A stretch of 64,000 nt of DNA from Paraburkholderia saeva (GTDB lineage Bacteria; Pseudomonadota; Gammaproteobacteria; Burkholderiales; Burkholderiaceae): the NCBI RefSeq assembly GCF_907164555.1, contig NZ_CAJQZC010000001.1, positions 496,001-560,000 on the forward strand, in the 5' to 3' direction. How positions within the stretch are numbered: the stretch's first letter is position 1; each line of letters opens with the position of its first letter. Shown here piece after piece: positions 26,006-34,705 of the stretch. The position numbers and the translations under genes are program-made. The notes under the pieces are model-generated. The model worked only from the letters and a program-made list of their open reading frames with translations, did no database searches and was not told the origin of the DNA.

Positions 26006-26415
26006 GGCGCTAGTCACGGTTGTCGGATCGAAGTGCTGGATTGTAGTGGGATCTTGCCGGGCGGGTCTGCAAACAGGGCGCTTCCAGGCGTGGTTATGAG
26101 GCGTCATTGATCGACGCCGCGCTGTGCCCCCGATCGCGCCGCACGCGGTTTTCTGGTGGTCGGTCGACGTTTCGAAAGGCAGCTATGTGATACGACGTCA
26201 TATAAATAATCTGTCTATTTCTGACTTAACCACACGTGAAATGTCTTCTAACCCCTTATTTTAATGCGGGTAAATGCCTGGTTGAAATGTGCCGGCGCAT
26301 GGAAGATAGTACGTTATCGTACAACTAAAGCTGGTTAATCACCGTTGCCGCCTCAGCTTGACTGCTGGTTATCGCCAGCGTCGTTAGAGCATTCGGGGGC
26401 ACTTGAAGGAGCCTT
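26006..26415. other. 410-bp AT-richer intergenic region upstream of udh
   Basis: No convincing open frame. The part at 26185-26340 is distinctly AT-richer than its surroundings and contains the palindrome at 26309-26322; it is probably the promoter region of the uronate operon. Confidence 0.55.
26309..26322. promoter_or_regulatory. Palindrome GTACG-TTAT-CGTAC upstream of udh
   Basis: Perfect 5-bp arms with a 4-bp spacer, about 94 bp upstream of the uronate dehydrogenase start, within AT-rich DNA. It resembles GntR-family operators of sugar-acid operons. No GntR gene lies in the window. Confidence 0.45.
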
Positions 26416-27252
26416 ATGAAAAAGATTGCCCTGAGTGGAGCCGGCGGACAGCTTGGCTCGGTCGTGCGGACTGCGTTGATCGAACGTGGCATCGCATTGC
26501 GTTCGGCCGCGGGTTCCAGACCGCTGGTTCCTCTGGTGGAAGGCGAGGACGTCATGCACGGCGACCTGCGCGACCCGGCCGTCGTGGACCGTCTGCTGGA
26601 CGGAGTCGACGTGCTGATCCATTTCGCTGGCACGAGTGTGGAACGTCCTCTGCCCGAGATCATCGACAACAACCTGCGCGCGCTTGTCGAGGTGTACGAA
26701 GGCGCGCGCAGGCAAGGCGTGCGGCGCGTGGTGTTCGCCAGTTCGAACCACGCGATCGGGATGTATCCGGTCACCGAACATCTCGCTCTCGATTGCGCGT
26801 TGCGGCCGGACGGTTTCTACGGTCTGAGCAAGGTGTGGGGCGAAGCCCTGGCAAGAATGTATTGGGACAAGCATGGCATCGAGAGTATCTGCGTGCGTAT
26901 CGGCAGTTGCCTCGATCAGCCGACCGAGCCCCGACACCTGAGCACCTGGTTCGGCCATCGCGACCTGATGCATTTCCTCGACCGTTGTATCGAAGCGGAA
27001 GACGTGGGCTTCATGACCGTCTGGGGCGTCTCCGCCAACACACGCAGCTGGTGGGACAACGAGGGTGCCGGGCGCCTGGGTTATCAGCCGACACAGAACG
27101 CAGAGGCATACGCCGCGCAGATCCTCGCACGGCCGAACCCGCTTGATGCACTGGGCCAACGCTACCAGGGCGGCAGCTTCGTCGGCCTCGACTACTCGCG
27201 CAAGGATGCCGACCCCGATACCCCGGCTGATTCCGTCGTGCGACCCATCTGA
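26416..27252 (+). CDS. udh: Uronate dehydrogenase
   Basis: NAD-dependent dehydrogenase of 278 aa that oxidises hexuronates such as glucuronate and galacturonate to aldarolactones. The extended SDR fold shows GAGGQLG (residues 8-14), the Udh segment VFASSNHAIGMYP (about 106-118), catalytic YGLSK (about 135-139) and RIGSCLDQPTEPRHLSTWFGHRDL (about 157-180), which together match characterised Udh enzymes. It starts the operon with a hexuronate transporter 29 bp downstream. ATG 26416 has an AAGGAG-like leader. This points to oxidative uronate catabolism, with later steps encoded elsewhere. Confidence 0.9.
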   Translation: MKKIALSGAGGQLGSVVRTALIERGIALRSAAGSRPLVPLVEGEDVMHGDLRDPAVVDRLLDGVDVLIHFAGTSVERPLPEIIDNNLRALVEVYEGARRQGVRRVVFASSNHAIGMYPVTEHLALDCALRPDGFYGLSKVWGEALARMYWDKHGIESICVRIGSCLDQPTEPRHLSTWFGHRDLMHFLDRCIEAEDVGFMTVWGVSANTRSWWDNEGAGRLGYQPTQNAEAYAAQILARPNPLDALGQRYQGGSFVGLDYSRKDADPDTPADSVVRPI

Positions 27253-27281
27253 TCAGTTAGAGATTTCGAGGAGACACAGCC

Positions 27282-28574
27282 ATGAAAATCAAGGGCATCC
27301 GCTGGTGGATGGTCAGCCTGGTCGCGGCCGGGCTCATCATCAATTACCTCGCGCGCAACACGCTTTCGGTGGCCGCGCCGACATTGATGAAAGACCTCCA
27401 TATGACCACTGCGCAGTACGCGCATGTCGTGGTGGCGTGGCAGCTTTGCTATGCGTTCATGCAACCGGTCGCGGGCTATCTGCTCGACACCGTCGGCACC
27501 AAGATCGGCTTTGCGGCATTCGCGCTCGCCTGGTCTCTGGCCTGCGCGGCGGCGGCGTGGTCGACGGACTGGCGCGGCCTTGCGTTTTTTCGCGGCCTCC
27601 TTGGCATCGCCGAAGCGGCCGGCATTCCGGCCGGCGTGAAGGCGACAAGCGAGTGGTTCCCGGCGAAAGAGCGTTCGGTGGCGATCGGCTGGTTCAACAT
27701 TGGCTCGTCCATCGGGGCGCTGCTCGCACCGCCGCTGGTTGTCTGGGCTTTGCTGCACGGGCAATGGCAATGGGCGTTTGTGATCGTCGGTGTAGCGGGC
27801 GTGGTCTGGAGCGCGCTGTGGATGCTGCTGTACAAGCATCCGCGTCATCAGAAGCTGCTAAGCGACGCTGAACGGGACTACATCCTCAGCGGACAGGAGG
27901 CAAAGCACAGCGATGACGGCGCCCCCAGGCGAAGCTGGGCCGCCATGCTCCGAAGCCGCAATTTCTGGGCGATCGGCATTCCACGGATTCTGTCCGAGCC
28001 GGCCTGGCAGACATTCAATGCATGGATTCCGCTGTACATGATGACCGAGCGGCACATGAACCTGAAGGAAATCGCGCTGTATGCGTGGATGCCCTTTCTG
28101 GCTGCGGATATTGGCTGCGTGCTGGGAGGGTACCTCAGTCCGCTGTTCCATAAGTACGCGAAGGTCTCGCTGTTCACGTCGCGCAAGATGGTCTTCGTTT
28201 TCGGTGCGTGCTGTATGGTCGGACCCGCGTGTGTCGGCCTGGTGGCGAGTCCTTACGCGGCTGTTGCGCTGCTGTGCGTCGGCGGCTTCGCTCACCAGAC
28301 CTTGTCAGGTGCGTTGTATTCGATCACGTCGGACATGTTCGGCAAGAACGAAGTCGCGACCGCCACGGGCATGGGCGGCATGGCCGGCTACCTGGGCGCT
28401 GCGGCGTTCACTGCGCTGTTCGGCGTGCTGGTCACGCAGGTCGGTTACAGCCCGCTCTTCGTCGTACTCGCGGTGTTCGACATCATCGCGGCGGGTGTGG
28501 TGTGCTGGCTAGCGCGAAGCGGTGACCGCGTGCGCGAGCCGCAACTGGTGGCAGTGAGTCCGGGAGTCAGGTAA
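27282..28574 (+). CDS. MFS hexuronate-type transporter
   Basis: Twelve-helix major facilitator of 430 aa in the anion:cation symporter subgroup that includes ExuT. Features are the opening RWWMVSLVAAGLIINYLARNTLSVAAPTL, the segment GYLLDTVGTKIGF, and LGIAEAAGIPAGVKATSEWFP with its charged loop. It starts 29 bp after udh with a GAGGAGA ribosome binding site, so it probably imports the substrate of that enzyme. Substrate is inferred from family and neighbour; galactarate/glucarate transporters are the nearest alternative. Confidence 0.88.
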   Translation: MKIKGIRWWMVSLVAAGLIINYLARNTLSVAAPTLMKDLHMTTAQYAHVVVAWQLCYAFMQPVAGYLLDTVGTKIGFAAFALAWSLACAAAAWSTDWRGLAFFRGLLGIAEAAGIPAGVKATSEWFPAKERSVAIGWFNIGSSIGALLAPPLVVWALLHGQWQWAFVIVGVAGVVWSALWMLLYKHPRHQKLLSDAERDYILSGQEAKHSDDGAPRRSWAAMLRSRNFWAIGIPRILSEPAWQTFNAWIPLYMMTERHMNLKEIALYAWMPFLAADIGCVLGGYLSPLFHKYAKVSLFTSRKMVFVFGACCMVGPACVGLVASPYAAVALLCVGGFAHQTLSGALYSITSDMFGKNEVATATGMGGMAGYLGAAAFTALFGVLVTQVGYSPLFVVLAVFDIIAAGVVCWLARSGDRVREPQLVAVSPGVR

Positions 28575-28695
28575 GGCGCGGGGTTTGGACCGGCAGCCTG
28601 AGGTGCGGGCTGGCTGGTCGCCGTCTCCCGCCGGGCGGCCCGGACGCGGAGAAATCACTCCGACCCCTGATTTTCATGTTGCAATGCAACGTAGA

Positions 28696-28733
28696 CCATC
28701 CTATAACCATCCATATGGATGGCAAGAGGATGG
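28696..28733. promoter_or_regulatory. Symmetric four-half-site operator of the RHH regulator
   Basis: CCATCC (28696-28701), 5 bp, CCATCC (28707-28712), ATAT, GGATGG (28717-28722), 5 bp, GGATGG (28728-28733). Same-orientation half-sites repeat every 11 bp, one helical turn. The last half-site abuts the ribosome binding site of the regulator gene, a classic autorepression layout. Confidence 0.8.
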
Positions 28734-28736
28734 AAA

Positions 28737-29162
28737 ATGAAAGATCCAGCGATCGTCGCCACCCCGCGAACTCGGGGTGGTGATTCTGAAAAAATTACGA
28801 TTAATCTCGGCCCGGTCGATCTCGGTCAGATCGATCTTCTGGTGGAAGAAGGTTTTTATTCGAACCGCACTGACCTGATCCGCACCGCAATCCGTAACCA
28901 GCTTGCGCTGCATGCGCAGGTCGTCCAGGAAACGGTTGCGCGTCGGGCGCTCGTGCTCGGGCTGCAGCATTTTTCCAGGCAGGACCTCGAGGCGGTTCGC
29001 GCCGCGCGCGAGCGTCTGAACATTCAGGTGCTGGGGCTGGCCAGCATCGCCGCCGACGTTTCCCCCGAACTTGCGCTCGCGACCATCGAAAGCGTCGTGG
29101 TACTGGGTGCATTTCAGGCCTCGCCCGCCGTCAAGGCAGCGCTCGCCGGCAGAATCCGCTAG
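28737..29162 (+). CDS. Ribbon-helix-helix (CopG-type) transcriptional regulator
   Basis: Small DNA-binding protein of 141 aa. The ribbon-helix-helix signature is KITINLGPVDLGQIDLLVEEGFYSNRTDLIRTAIRNQL (about 20-57): a beta strand followed by two helices. The C-terminal 80 residues are a separate helical domain (VARRALVLGLQHFSRQDLEAVRAARERLNIQVLGLASI...) of unknown role, possibly oligomerisation. ATG 28737 has AGAGGA upstream; an in-frame ATG at 28719 lies inside the operator and is less likely. It lies 43 bp before an esterase gene and probably regulates both itself and that gene. Substrate or signal unknown. Confidence 0.85.
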   Translation: MKDPAIVATPRTRGGDSEKITINLGPVDLGQIDLLVEEGFYSNRTDLIRTAIRNQLALHAQVVQETVARRALVLGLQHFSRQDLEAVRAARERLNIQVLGLASIAADVSPELALATIESVVVLGAFQASPAVKAALAGRIR

Positions 29163-29205
29163 CCATGCGACGCTCAATCACAATGCCGGTAACCGGACCC
29201 ACGCG

Positions 29206-30330
29206 ATGAAACCCAACGAAGGCTTCCTGAACGCAATGCGCGAGGCAGTGGCTTTGCTGCGTCACCGCGGCCCAGCCGAAGCGACAGAGGCAATCCGGCG
29301 TGCGCTGCGAGGCGACACTGCCGGCACCACGAACGAAGGCGCGTCGCGAAACGAGACGCACGCACCTGTCACATTCCCGTTTGCGGAGGCAAAGGCACCG
29401 TGGAAATCGAAGTCGAAAGACGCCTTCGCGCCCGCGGCACGGGAAACGAATGTCGACGTCGAAGACCGCGGACACTTCAGCACGCTGACGTATTCGAATG
29501 CTGCAGGTCACCGTCAGTATCGGCTTTACGTGCCGTCCGGGGACGCGGGCGAGCCATTGCCGCTGATTGTGATGTTGCACGGCTGCACGCAGAATGCCGA
29601 CGATTTCGCAACGGGCACGCAGATGAATACGCTCGCCGAGCGGCATCGATGTCTCGTGGCCTATCCGGTGCAGCCGCGTCAGGCCAATCCGTCGAAGTGC
29701 TGGAACTGGTTCAGACCCGATGATCAGCATCGTGAGCGTGGCGAACCGTCATTGATCGCAGGCATCACGCGCGAAATTATCGCGGCCCATCACGTCGATC
29801 CTGCGCGCGTGTACGTCGCCGGCATGTCGGCGGGGGGCGCAATGGCGGCAATCATGGTTGCCGCGTATCCCGAACTGTATGCCGCAGCCGGCGTGCATTC
29901 TGGTCTGCCCGCGCACTGCGCACACGATTTACCTTCTGCGCTCGCAGCGATGAAGGGTGGCAGACAACCGGGTGCGCCACTGCATACGAAGCGCGCCGAA
30001 GATCTGCCGCAACGACCCATGATCGTCTTTCACGGCGACGCGGATGCGACCGTTCACGTAGCAAATGCCGCGCGGATCCTGCATGGCTTCGGTGCACAAC
30101 GGGGCGTCGATCGCGAGGCGCGTCGGGTCGACGCGGGCGGTCGTACCTGGTCGGTCTCCCGGCTGGTTTCCGGTGGCGGCGTCGATGCGGAGTTGTGGAC
30201 CATTCATGGCGGCTCGCACGCATGGTCGGGAGGCGATGCGAACGGCAGCTATACGGACCCGACGGGCCCGGATGCAAGTGCCGAAATGATGCGTTTCTTT
30301 CTCGCGCATCCTCGACTGCAGGGCGGGTAG
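29206..30330 (+). CDS. PHB-depolymerase-family esterase
   Basis: Alpha/beta hydrolase of 374 aa of the poly(3-hydroxybutyrate) depolymerase/feruloyl esterase type. A variable N-terminus of about 110 residues is followed by the strand YRLYVPSGDAGEPLPLIVMLHGCTQNADDFA (oxyanion region), nucleophile elbow AGMSAGG (Ser about 208), acid FHGDADATVHV (about 276), and catalytic His GGSHAW. There is no signal peptide, so an intracellular role on stored PHB or on esters is more likely than extracellular depolymerisation. It follows the RHH regulator by 43 bp. Confidence 0.9.
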   Translation: MKPNEGFLNAMREAVALLRHRGPAEATEAIRRALRGDTAGTTNEGASRNETHAPVTFPFAEAKAPWKSKSKDAFAPAARETNVDVEDRGHFSTLTYSNAAGHRQYRLYVPSGDAGEPLPLIVMLHGCTQNADDFATGTQMNTLAERHRCLVAYPVQPRQANPSKCWNWFRPDDQHRERGEPSLIAGITREIIAAHHVDPARVYVAGMSAGGAMAAIMVAAYPELYAAAGVHSGLPAHCAHDLPSALAAMKGGRQPGAPLHTKRAEDLPQRPMIVFHGDADATVHVANAARILHGFGAQRGVDREARRVDAGGRTWSVSRLVSGGGVDAELWTIHGGSHAWSGGDANGSYTDPTGPDASAEMMRFFLAHPRLQGG

Positions 30331-30442
30331 TCCGCGGTTCCGCCGGCAAGTCCGCTGGCAAGTGATGGCGAAGACACGCAGGCTGGATTGCCGTGAGCAC
30401 GCCTGCGCGACGACCTTCCGACGGATTGCGAACAGATGTGAA

Positions 30443-31309
30443 CTAGCCGTGCCGACGCTGCGCGGTTGCGCGATCCAGCAGCGTCAATTCCTGATCGGAA
30501 AGCGTGACGACACTGGCGGCCACGTTTTCTTCCAGATGCGCGACCTTTTACGTTCCGGGTATCGGCAGGATGACCGGGCTGCGTTGCAACAGCCACGCGA
30601 GCGCGATCTGGCCGACGCTCGCCTGATGGCGACGCGCGATCGTGTCGAGCAGCGACCCGCCACGGGTCAGTTCGCCCGCCGCCAGCGGATACCAGGGGAT
30701 AAAGCCGATGCCGTGGGCGGTGCAATAGTCCAGCACGTCTTCGCTGCTGCGGTCGCCCAGGTTGAAGCGGTTCTGCACGGTCGCTACCTTGAAGTGTTTA
30801 GATGCGGCCTTGATGTCGGCTACCGAGACTTCGCTCAACCCGGCGTGCCGGACCACACCTGTGTCGATTAGCTCGCGGACTGCGCCGAACTGCTCGTCCC
30901 GCGGCACAACAGGGTCAATGCGATGTAACTGCCACAGGCCGATCTGTTCGACGCCGAGCCGTTGCAGGCTGCCGTGGGCCTGCTGAAGCAGATACTCCGG
31001 CCGGCCCTGTGGTATCCACTGGTTGGGACCTGTGCGTGCCAGCCCCGCCCTGGTCGCCACGAGCATGTCGGCGCCATACGGATGCAGCGCTTCGCGGATC
31101 AGTTCTTCCGAAACGCCTGGGCCATACGAGTCCGCCGTGTCGATGAAATTCACGCCGAGTTCTGGCAGCCGACGCAGCACGCGGATGGCTTCGGCGCGAT
31201 CGGTCGGCGCGCCCCAGATGCCCGGGCCGGTGATGCGCATTGCGCCAAATCCGAGCCGCCGGATTTCCATGTCGCCGCCAATCCTGAAGGTATGGTGTGG
31301 GAGATTCAT
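30443..31309 (-). pseudogene. Aldo/keto reductase with premature stop
   Basis: Aldo/keto reductase-type gene starting [24 protein letters not shown] at 31309. An in-frame TAA at 30548-30550 (codon 254) follows LPIPG-T, exactly where relatives continue with 'SKVAHLEENV'. The frame after it reads KVAHLEENVAASVVTLSDQE and runs to TAG at 30443, so this is one nonsense change in an otherwise intact 3' end. Catalytic Asp (FIDTAD), Tyr (SYGPG) and His (WQLHR) remain, but the catalytic Lys is Arg (VATRAGL, codon 31051-31049). Read straight, only a 253-aa form lacking about 34 residues would be made. Confidence 0.88.
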
Positions 31310-31318
31310 GGGTGAGCC

Positions 31319-32608
31319 TTAAGGGTTGCGGCAAAAAATCCGCCCTGGAGTAGCGATGCGTGAGGCGGAAGCAATCGCCTGATGTTGCGCTCTCAGCAGA
31401 TGCCTGCCGATGCTCGCTGTCAGGATCAGCGCAGCGACTTCACAGACAGCAGCGGTCCAGCCGAGGTTGTTCACCGACGTGAAACTCAACGTCAGCGAAC
31501 CGAGCGCGGCGCCGAGCGAAAACCCGAAATACATGAACGAAGCATTCAGCGACAGCGCAATGGGCGTGCCGCGCAGCCCCGCGAAATGGATCAGCCCGGC
31601 CTGCTGCGCGGGGTAAAACGACCAGTGCGCGATACCCCAGGCCACGACACCGATCAGAATGGGCACGAGCGCCCATGTTTTCGACAGCCAGTGGCCACTC
31701 GCCGACATCAGCGAGAACGCCACGATCGACACGGCGAGGCAGGGGATGATCACGCGGCCCGGGCCGAGGCGATCCACTGCCTTGCCGCCGATGAACACGC
31801 CGATGCCCGCCGCGACGCCCCACGTGAACAGCACGTACCCGATCTGCGCGCCGTGCAGCGGCGTGGTGCTCGCAATGAAGAGCGCGAGGTACGTATAGAT
31901 CGTATAGGCGCCCATGGCCCAGAGCGTCGTGACGAGCAGTGTCATCAGGATGACCGGCTGACGCGCGACCTGCATGCGTTCGCGCAGGGTGGCCGTCGGC
32001 AATCCTGCGCCGATCGTGCGCGGCAGGCCGATCAGGAGACCCGCTGTCGCCGCCGCCGCGAGCGCCGCGACGCCCGCAAAGGTCATGCGCCAGCCGAGCC
32101 GGTCACCGACGAGTGCGCCAAGCGGCACGCCAAAGGCCACCGCGATCGTGATGCCACCGTTGACGATGGCGAGCGCCGTGCCGCGTCGCTCGGGTCCGGC
32201 GATGGCGCCCGCGAGCGCGTTGGCGCCGGGAACATACAGGCCGGCCGCAGCGGCAAGCAGGATGCGGGCCGCCATCAGTTCCCAATAGTTCTGGGCGCCC
32301 CAGGCCATGACGTTTGCCACGGCGAAGGCCGAGAGCGACAGGATCATCAGCGTGCGCCGGTGGAGCGCACCGGTCACCGCCGTAAGTACAGGTGAACTGA
32401 GCGCGTAGGCAAGGGCAAAAACCGTGACAAGCTGGCCCGTTGCGACAATGCTGGTGTGCAGGTCGGCGGCCATGTCCGGCAGCAGGCCGGCAATCATGAA
32501 GCTTTCGGTGCCGACGGCGAACGTGCCGAGCGCCAGCCAGTACAGCGGCGCAAGGGATAAGCGTGCGGTGGCGGCGTCCACATTTGCTGCAGGGTTGAGT
32601 CTGGACAT
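31319..32608 (-). CDS. MFS transporter, DHA1-type efflux family
   Basis: Twelve-helix major facilitator of 429 aa of the sugar-efflux/drug-efflux (AraJ/YdhP-like) group. The opening is LYWLALGTFAVGTESFMIAGLLPDMAADL, with 'GTE.F...GLLP' typical of that group, and motif-C-like GGITIAVAFGVPLGALVGDRLGWRMTF. ATG 32608 has a GAGGAAAT ribosome binding site. It is divergent from the LysR gene at 32782, and the intergenic region carries an inverted repeat that reappears upstream of the SDR gene. Substrate unknown. It lies directly upstream of the decayed aldo/keto reductase in the same direction. Confidence 0.9.
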   Translation of the reverse strand: MSRLNPAANVDAATARLSLAPLYWLALGTFAVGTESFMIAGLLPDMAADLHTSIVATGQLVTVFALAYALSSPVLTAVTGALHRRTLMILSLSAFAVANVMAWGAQNYWELMAARILLAAAAGLYVPGANALAGAIAGPERRGTALAIVNGGITIAVAFGVPLGALVGDRLGWRMTFAGVAALAAAATAGLLIGLPRTIGAGLPTATLRERMQVARQPVILMTLLVTTLWAMGAYTIYTYLALFIASTTPLHGAQIGYVLFTWGVAAGIGVFIGGKAVDRLGPGRVIIPCLAVSIVAFSLMSASGHWLSKTWALVPILIGVVAWGIAHWSFYPAQQAGLIHFAGLRGTPIALSLNASFMYFGFSLGAALGSLTLSFTSVNNLGWTAAVCEVAALILTASIGRHLLRAQHQAIASASRIATPGRIFCRNP

Positions 32609-32727
32609 GATTTCCTCGAGATGGCGTGGCCACCTGCTTCGATTCGGTGAGCAGGCAGTCTGTCGAACTTGAGGAGGAGAGTATGGACAGACGGCAACAA
32701 GAAAAACAGGCTAAGGTTCCGAATATC

Positions 32728-32745
32728 CCGGACAGTAAAGTCCGG
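32728..32745. promoter_or_regulatory. Operator-like inverted repeat CCGGAC-N6-GTCCGG (copy 1)
   Basis: Perfect 6-bp arms with spacer AGTAAA, between the divergent MFS and LysR genes. A near copy with the same 6-bp spacing lies at 33683-33700, after the LysR gene. Likely a binding site of that LysR regulator. Confidence 0.55.
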
Positions 32746-32781
32746 AATGCAGCGAAGTCTTGATTGCCGGGCGACGCGGTG

Positions 32782-33666
32782 ATGGACAGCCTCAGCGGTA
32801 TTTCGATGTTCGTGCAGGTGGCCGAAACCCGCAGCTTTACGGAGGCGGGACGTCTGCTCGGCGTATCGTCTTCGGCGGTGGGCAAAAGCGTCGCGCGCAT
32901 CGAGGAGCGGCTGGGCGTGCGCCTCTTTCACCGCAGCACGCGCAGCATCACGCTGACTGCCGAAGGCGCGTTGTTCCTGGAACGATGCCGGCGCATCCTC
33001 GGCGAAATCGAGGCGGCGGAAGCCGAGTTGTCGAGCGTGGTGGGCAGCCCGCGTGGCAGGCTGCGGATCAGTACGCCGCAACTGTCCGCGCTGATCATGC
33101 CGGCGCTCGAGGGCTTCATGACGCAGTATCCGGACATCGAACTCGATGTCGATCTCTCCGATCGCATGGTGGATGTCATCGAAGAAGGCTTCGATGCGGT
33201 GATACGCACGGGCGTGCAGCACGACTCGAGACTGGTGTCGCGGCGCCTCGGTTCCTGCGGGCAGGTGCTTGTCGCTTCGCCGGGTTACCTCAGGCAGCAC
33301 GGCGTGCCCGCGCATCCTTCCGAACTCGTTCGGCACGCCTGTCTGCTGCACAGATTTCCCGCCAGCGGCAAGCTGGAGCGCTGGCCGTTTCAGCTCGCGG
33401 CATCGGAAGCCGAGCCGGACCTGCCGCAAACCTTCGTCAGCAACACCATTGAAGTGCTGGGCTTTCTGGCGCTGCAGAACAAGGGCCTCGCGTTTCTGCC
33501 GACCTTCATCGTGCGGGATGCGCTCGCGAGCGGCGCGTTACAGATCGTGCTCGACGATTTCATCGACCAGACCGTCACCTTCTGGATCCTGTGGCCGGCC
33601 AGCCGTTACGCGTCGCCGAAGCTGCGTGTTTTCATCGACTACGTCAGCGAAGCGCTGCGTATCTAG
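32782..33666 (+). CDS. LysR-family transcriptional regulator
   Basis: LysR-type regulator of 294 aa. The winged helix is at about 5-62 (GISMFVQVAETRSFTEAGRLLGVSSSAVGKSVARIEERLGVRLFHR), followed by the RSTRSITLT segment and an effector domain. ATG 32782 is used; an in-frame TTG at 32764 adds six residues. It is divergent from the MFS gene and followed by an SDR gene, and both promoters carry the CCGGAC-N6-GTCCG motif, so it probably controls both. Inducer unknown. Confidence 0.92.
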   Translation: MDSLSGISMFVQVAETRSFTEAGRLLGVSSSAVGKSVARIEERLGVRLFHRSTRSITLTAEGALFLERCRRILGEIEAAEAELSSVVGSPRGRLRISTPQLSALIMPALEGFMTQYPDIELDVDLSDRMVDVIEEGFDAVIRTGVQHDSRLVSRRLGSCGQVLVASPGYLRQHGVPAHPSELVRHACLLHRFPASGKLERWPFQLAASEAEPDLPQTFVSNTIEVLGFLALQNKGLAFLPTFIVRDALASGALQIVLDDFIDQTVTFWILWPASRYASPKLRVFIDYVSEALRI

Positions 33667-33682
33667 CGTGATGGCCCGGTAG

Positions 33683-33733
33683 CCGGACGGAAATGTCCGA
33701 AATGACCGGAATCTCAACCTGTTTATTTCCGGT
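33683..33733. promoter_or_regulatory. Operator-like repeats upstream of the SDR gene (copy 2)
   Basis: CCGGAC-N6-GTCCGA (33683-33700) matches copy 1 at 32728-32745. Just downstream lies a second inverted repeat, ACCGGAA (33705-33711) and TTCCGGT (33727-33733). Both precede the SDR gene at 33811. Confidence 0.5.
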
Positions 33734-33810
33734 GTTGTGGACCCTACTATTGCCCGTAACGCGCTGATGGCACTGTCAGCTGCTTCCAGAAACCTCACGA
33801 GGGAAATGCA

Positions 33811-34560
33811 ATGTCTACTCATCCTGTCGTTCTCATCACCGGCGCGCTCACCGGCATTGGCCGCGCCACTGCGTTGGCCTTTGCGCGTGAGGGCGCCCGT
33901 GTCGTCGTTTCCGGGCGGCGCGCTAACGAAGGCCAGAAACTGGCCGACGCGCTTCGCGCGCTCGGCACGGAAGCGGAGTTCATCCAGTCCGATGTGCGGT
34001 TCGAGGACGAAGTACGCAACCTCGTCGAGAAGACGGTGGCACGCTTTGGGCGGCTCGACATCGCGGTCAACTCGGCGGGGACCGAAGGCGAGTCCGGCCC
34101 GGTGACGGACCGCACGCCTGAAGGGTATGCAGCCGTCTTCGATACCAATGTGCTCGGCACGCTGCTCAGCATGAAGCACGAGATGCGCGCGATGATGGCG
34201 CAGGGCGGCGGCAGCATCGTCAACATCTCGTCGACGATGGGCTCGCGCGGCGCGGCAAACGCATCGCTCTATGTAGCGAGCAAACACGCGGTGGAAGGTC
34301 TGACACGCTCGGCCGCGATCGAGGGCGCCGTAGCCGGCGTGCGCGTCAACGCAGTCGCGCCGGGTCCGGTCGAAACCGCGATGCTCGACCGCCTGACCGG
34401 CACCGCCGAACGGAAGAGCGCCTTTCTCACGAACGTTCCACTCAAACGCGCGGGAACGCCTGAAGAGATCGCGGATGCGATTATGTTCGTCGCGTCTCGG
34501 AAGGCAAGTTTCATGACCGGCGAGGTCATCAGGATCAACGGCGGCAAGACAGCTTCATAA
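33811..34560 (+). CDS. SDR-family oxidoreductase
   Basis: Classical short-chain dehydrogenase/reductase of 249 aa. Cofactor motif TGALTGIG (residues 10-17), the NSAG motif (about 89), and the active site with Ser (NISSTMGSR) and YVASK (about 153) are intact; a Gly/Arg-rich loop VSGRR suggests NADP preference. ATG 33811 has GAGGGAA upstream. Possibly co-regulated with the MFS gene by the LysR regulator. Substrate unknown; glucose-1-dehydrogenase-like and 3-oxoacyl reductase-like annotations are both possible from sequence alone. Confidence 0.92.
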   Translation: MSTHPVVLITGALTGIGRATALAFAREGARVVVSGRRANEGQKLADALRALGTEAEFIQSDVRFEDEVRNLVEKTVARFGRLDIAVNSAGTEGESGPVTDRTPEGYAAVFDTNVLGTLLSMKHEMRAMMAQGGGSIVNISSTMGSRGAANASLYVASKHAVEGLTRSAAIEGAVAGVRVNAVAPGPVETAMLDRLTGTAERKSAFLTNVPLKRAGTPEEIADAIMFVASRKASFMTGEVIRINGGKTAS

Positions 34561-34705
34561 CGCTTGTGTGCGGGCCTGCTGCGTCTGCGCTTTTCCAGAC
34601 CGGAACAGGCCGCTGATTTTTCATTGCGTGCGAAAACGGTTCAACAACATAGGCGATGAACTTAAGGACGCGGGGCGTTCCGCGTCATCTATTGCGAGGT
34701 GAAAC

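Noticed and set aside
31382..32395. 337-codon plus-strand frame opposite the MFS gene
   Set aside because: Arg/Gln/His-rich shadow of a clear 12-helix transporter on the minus strand.
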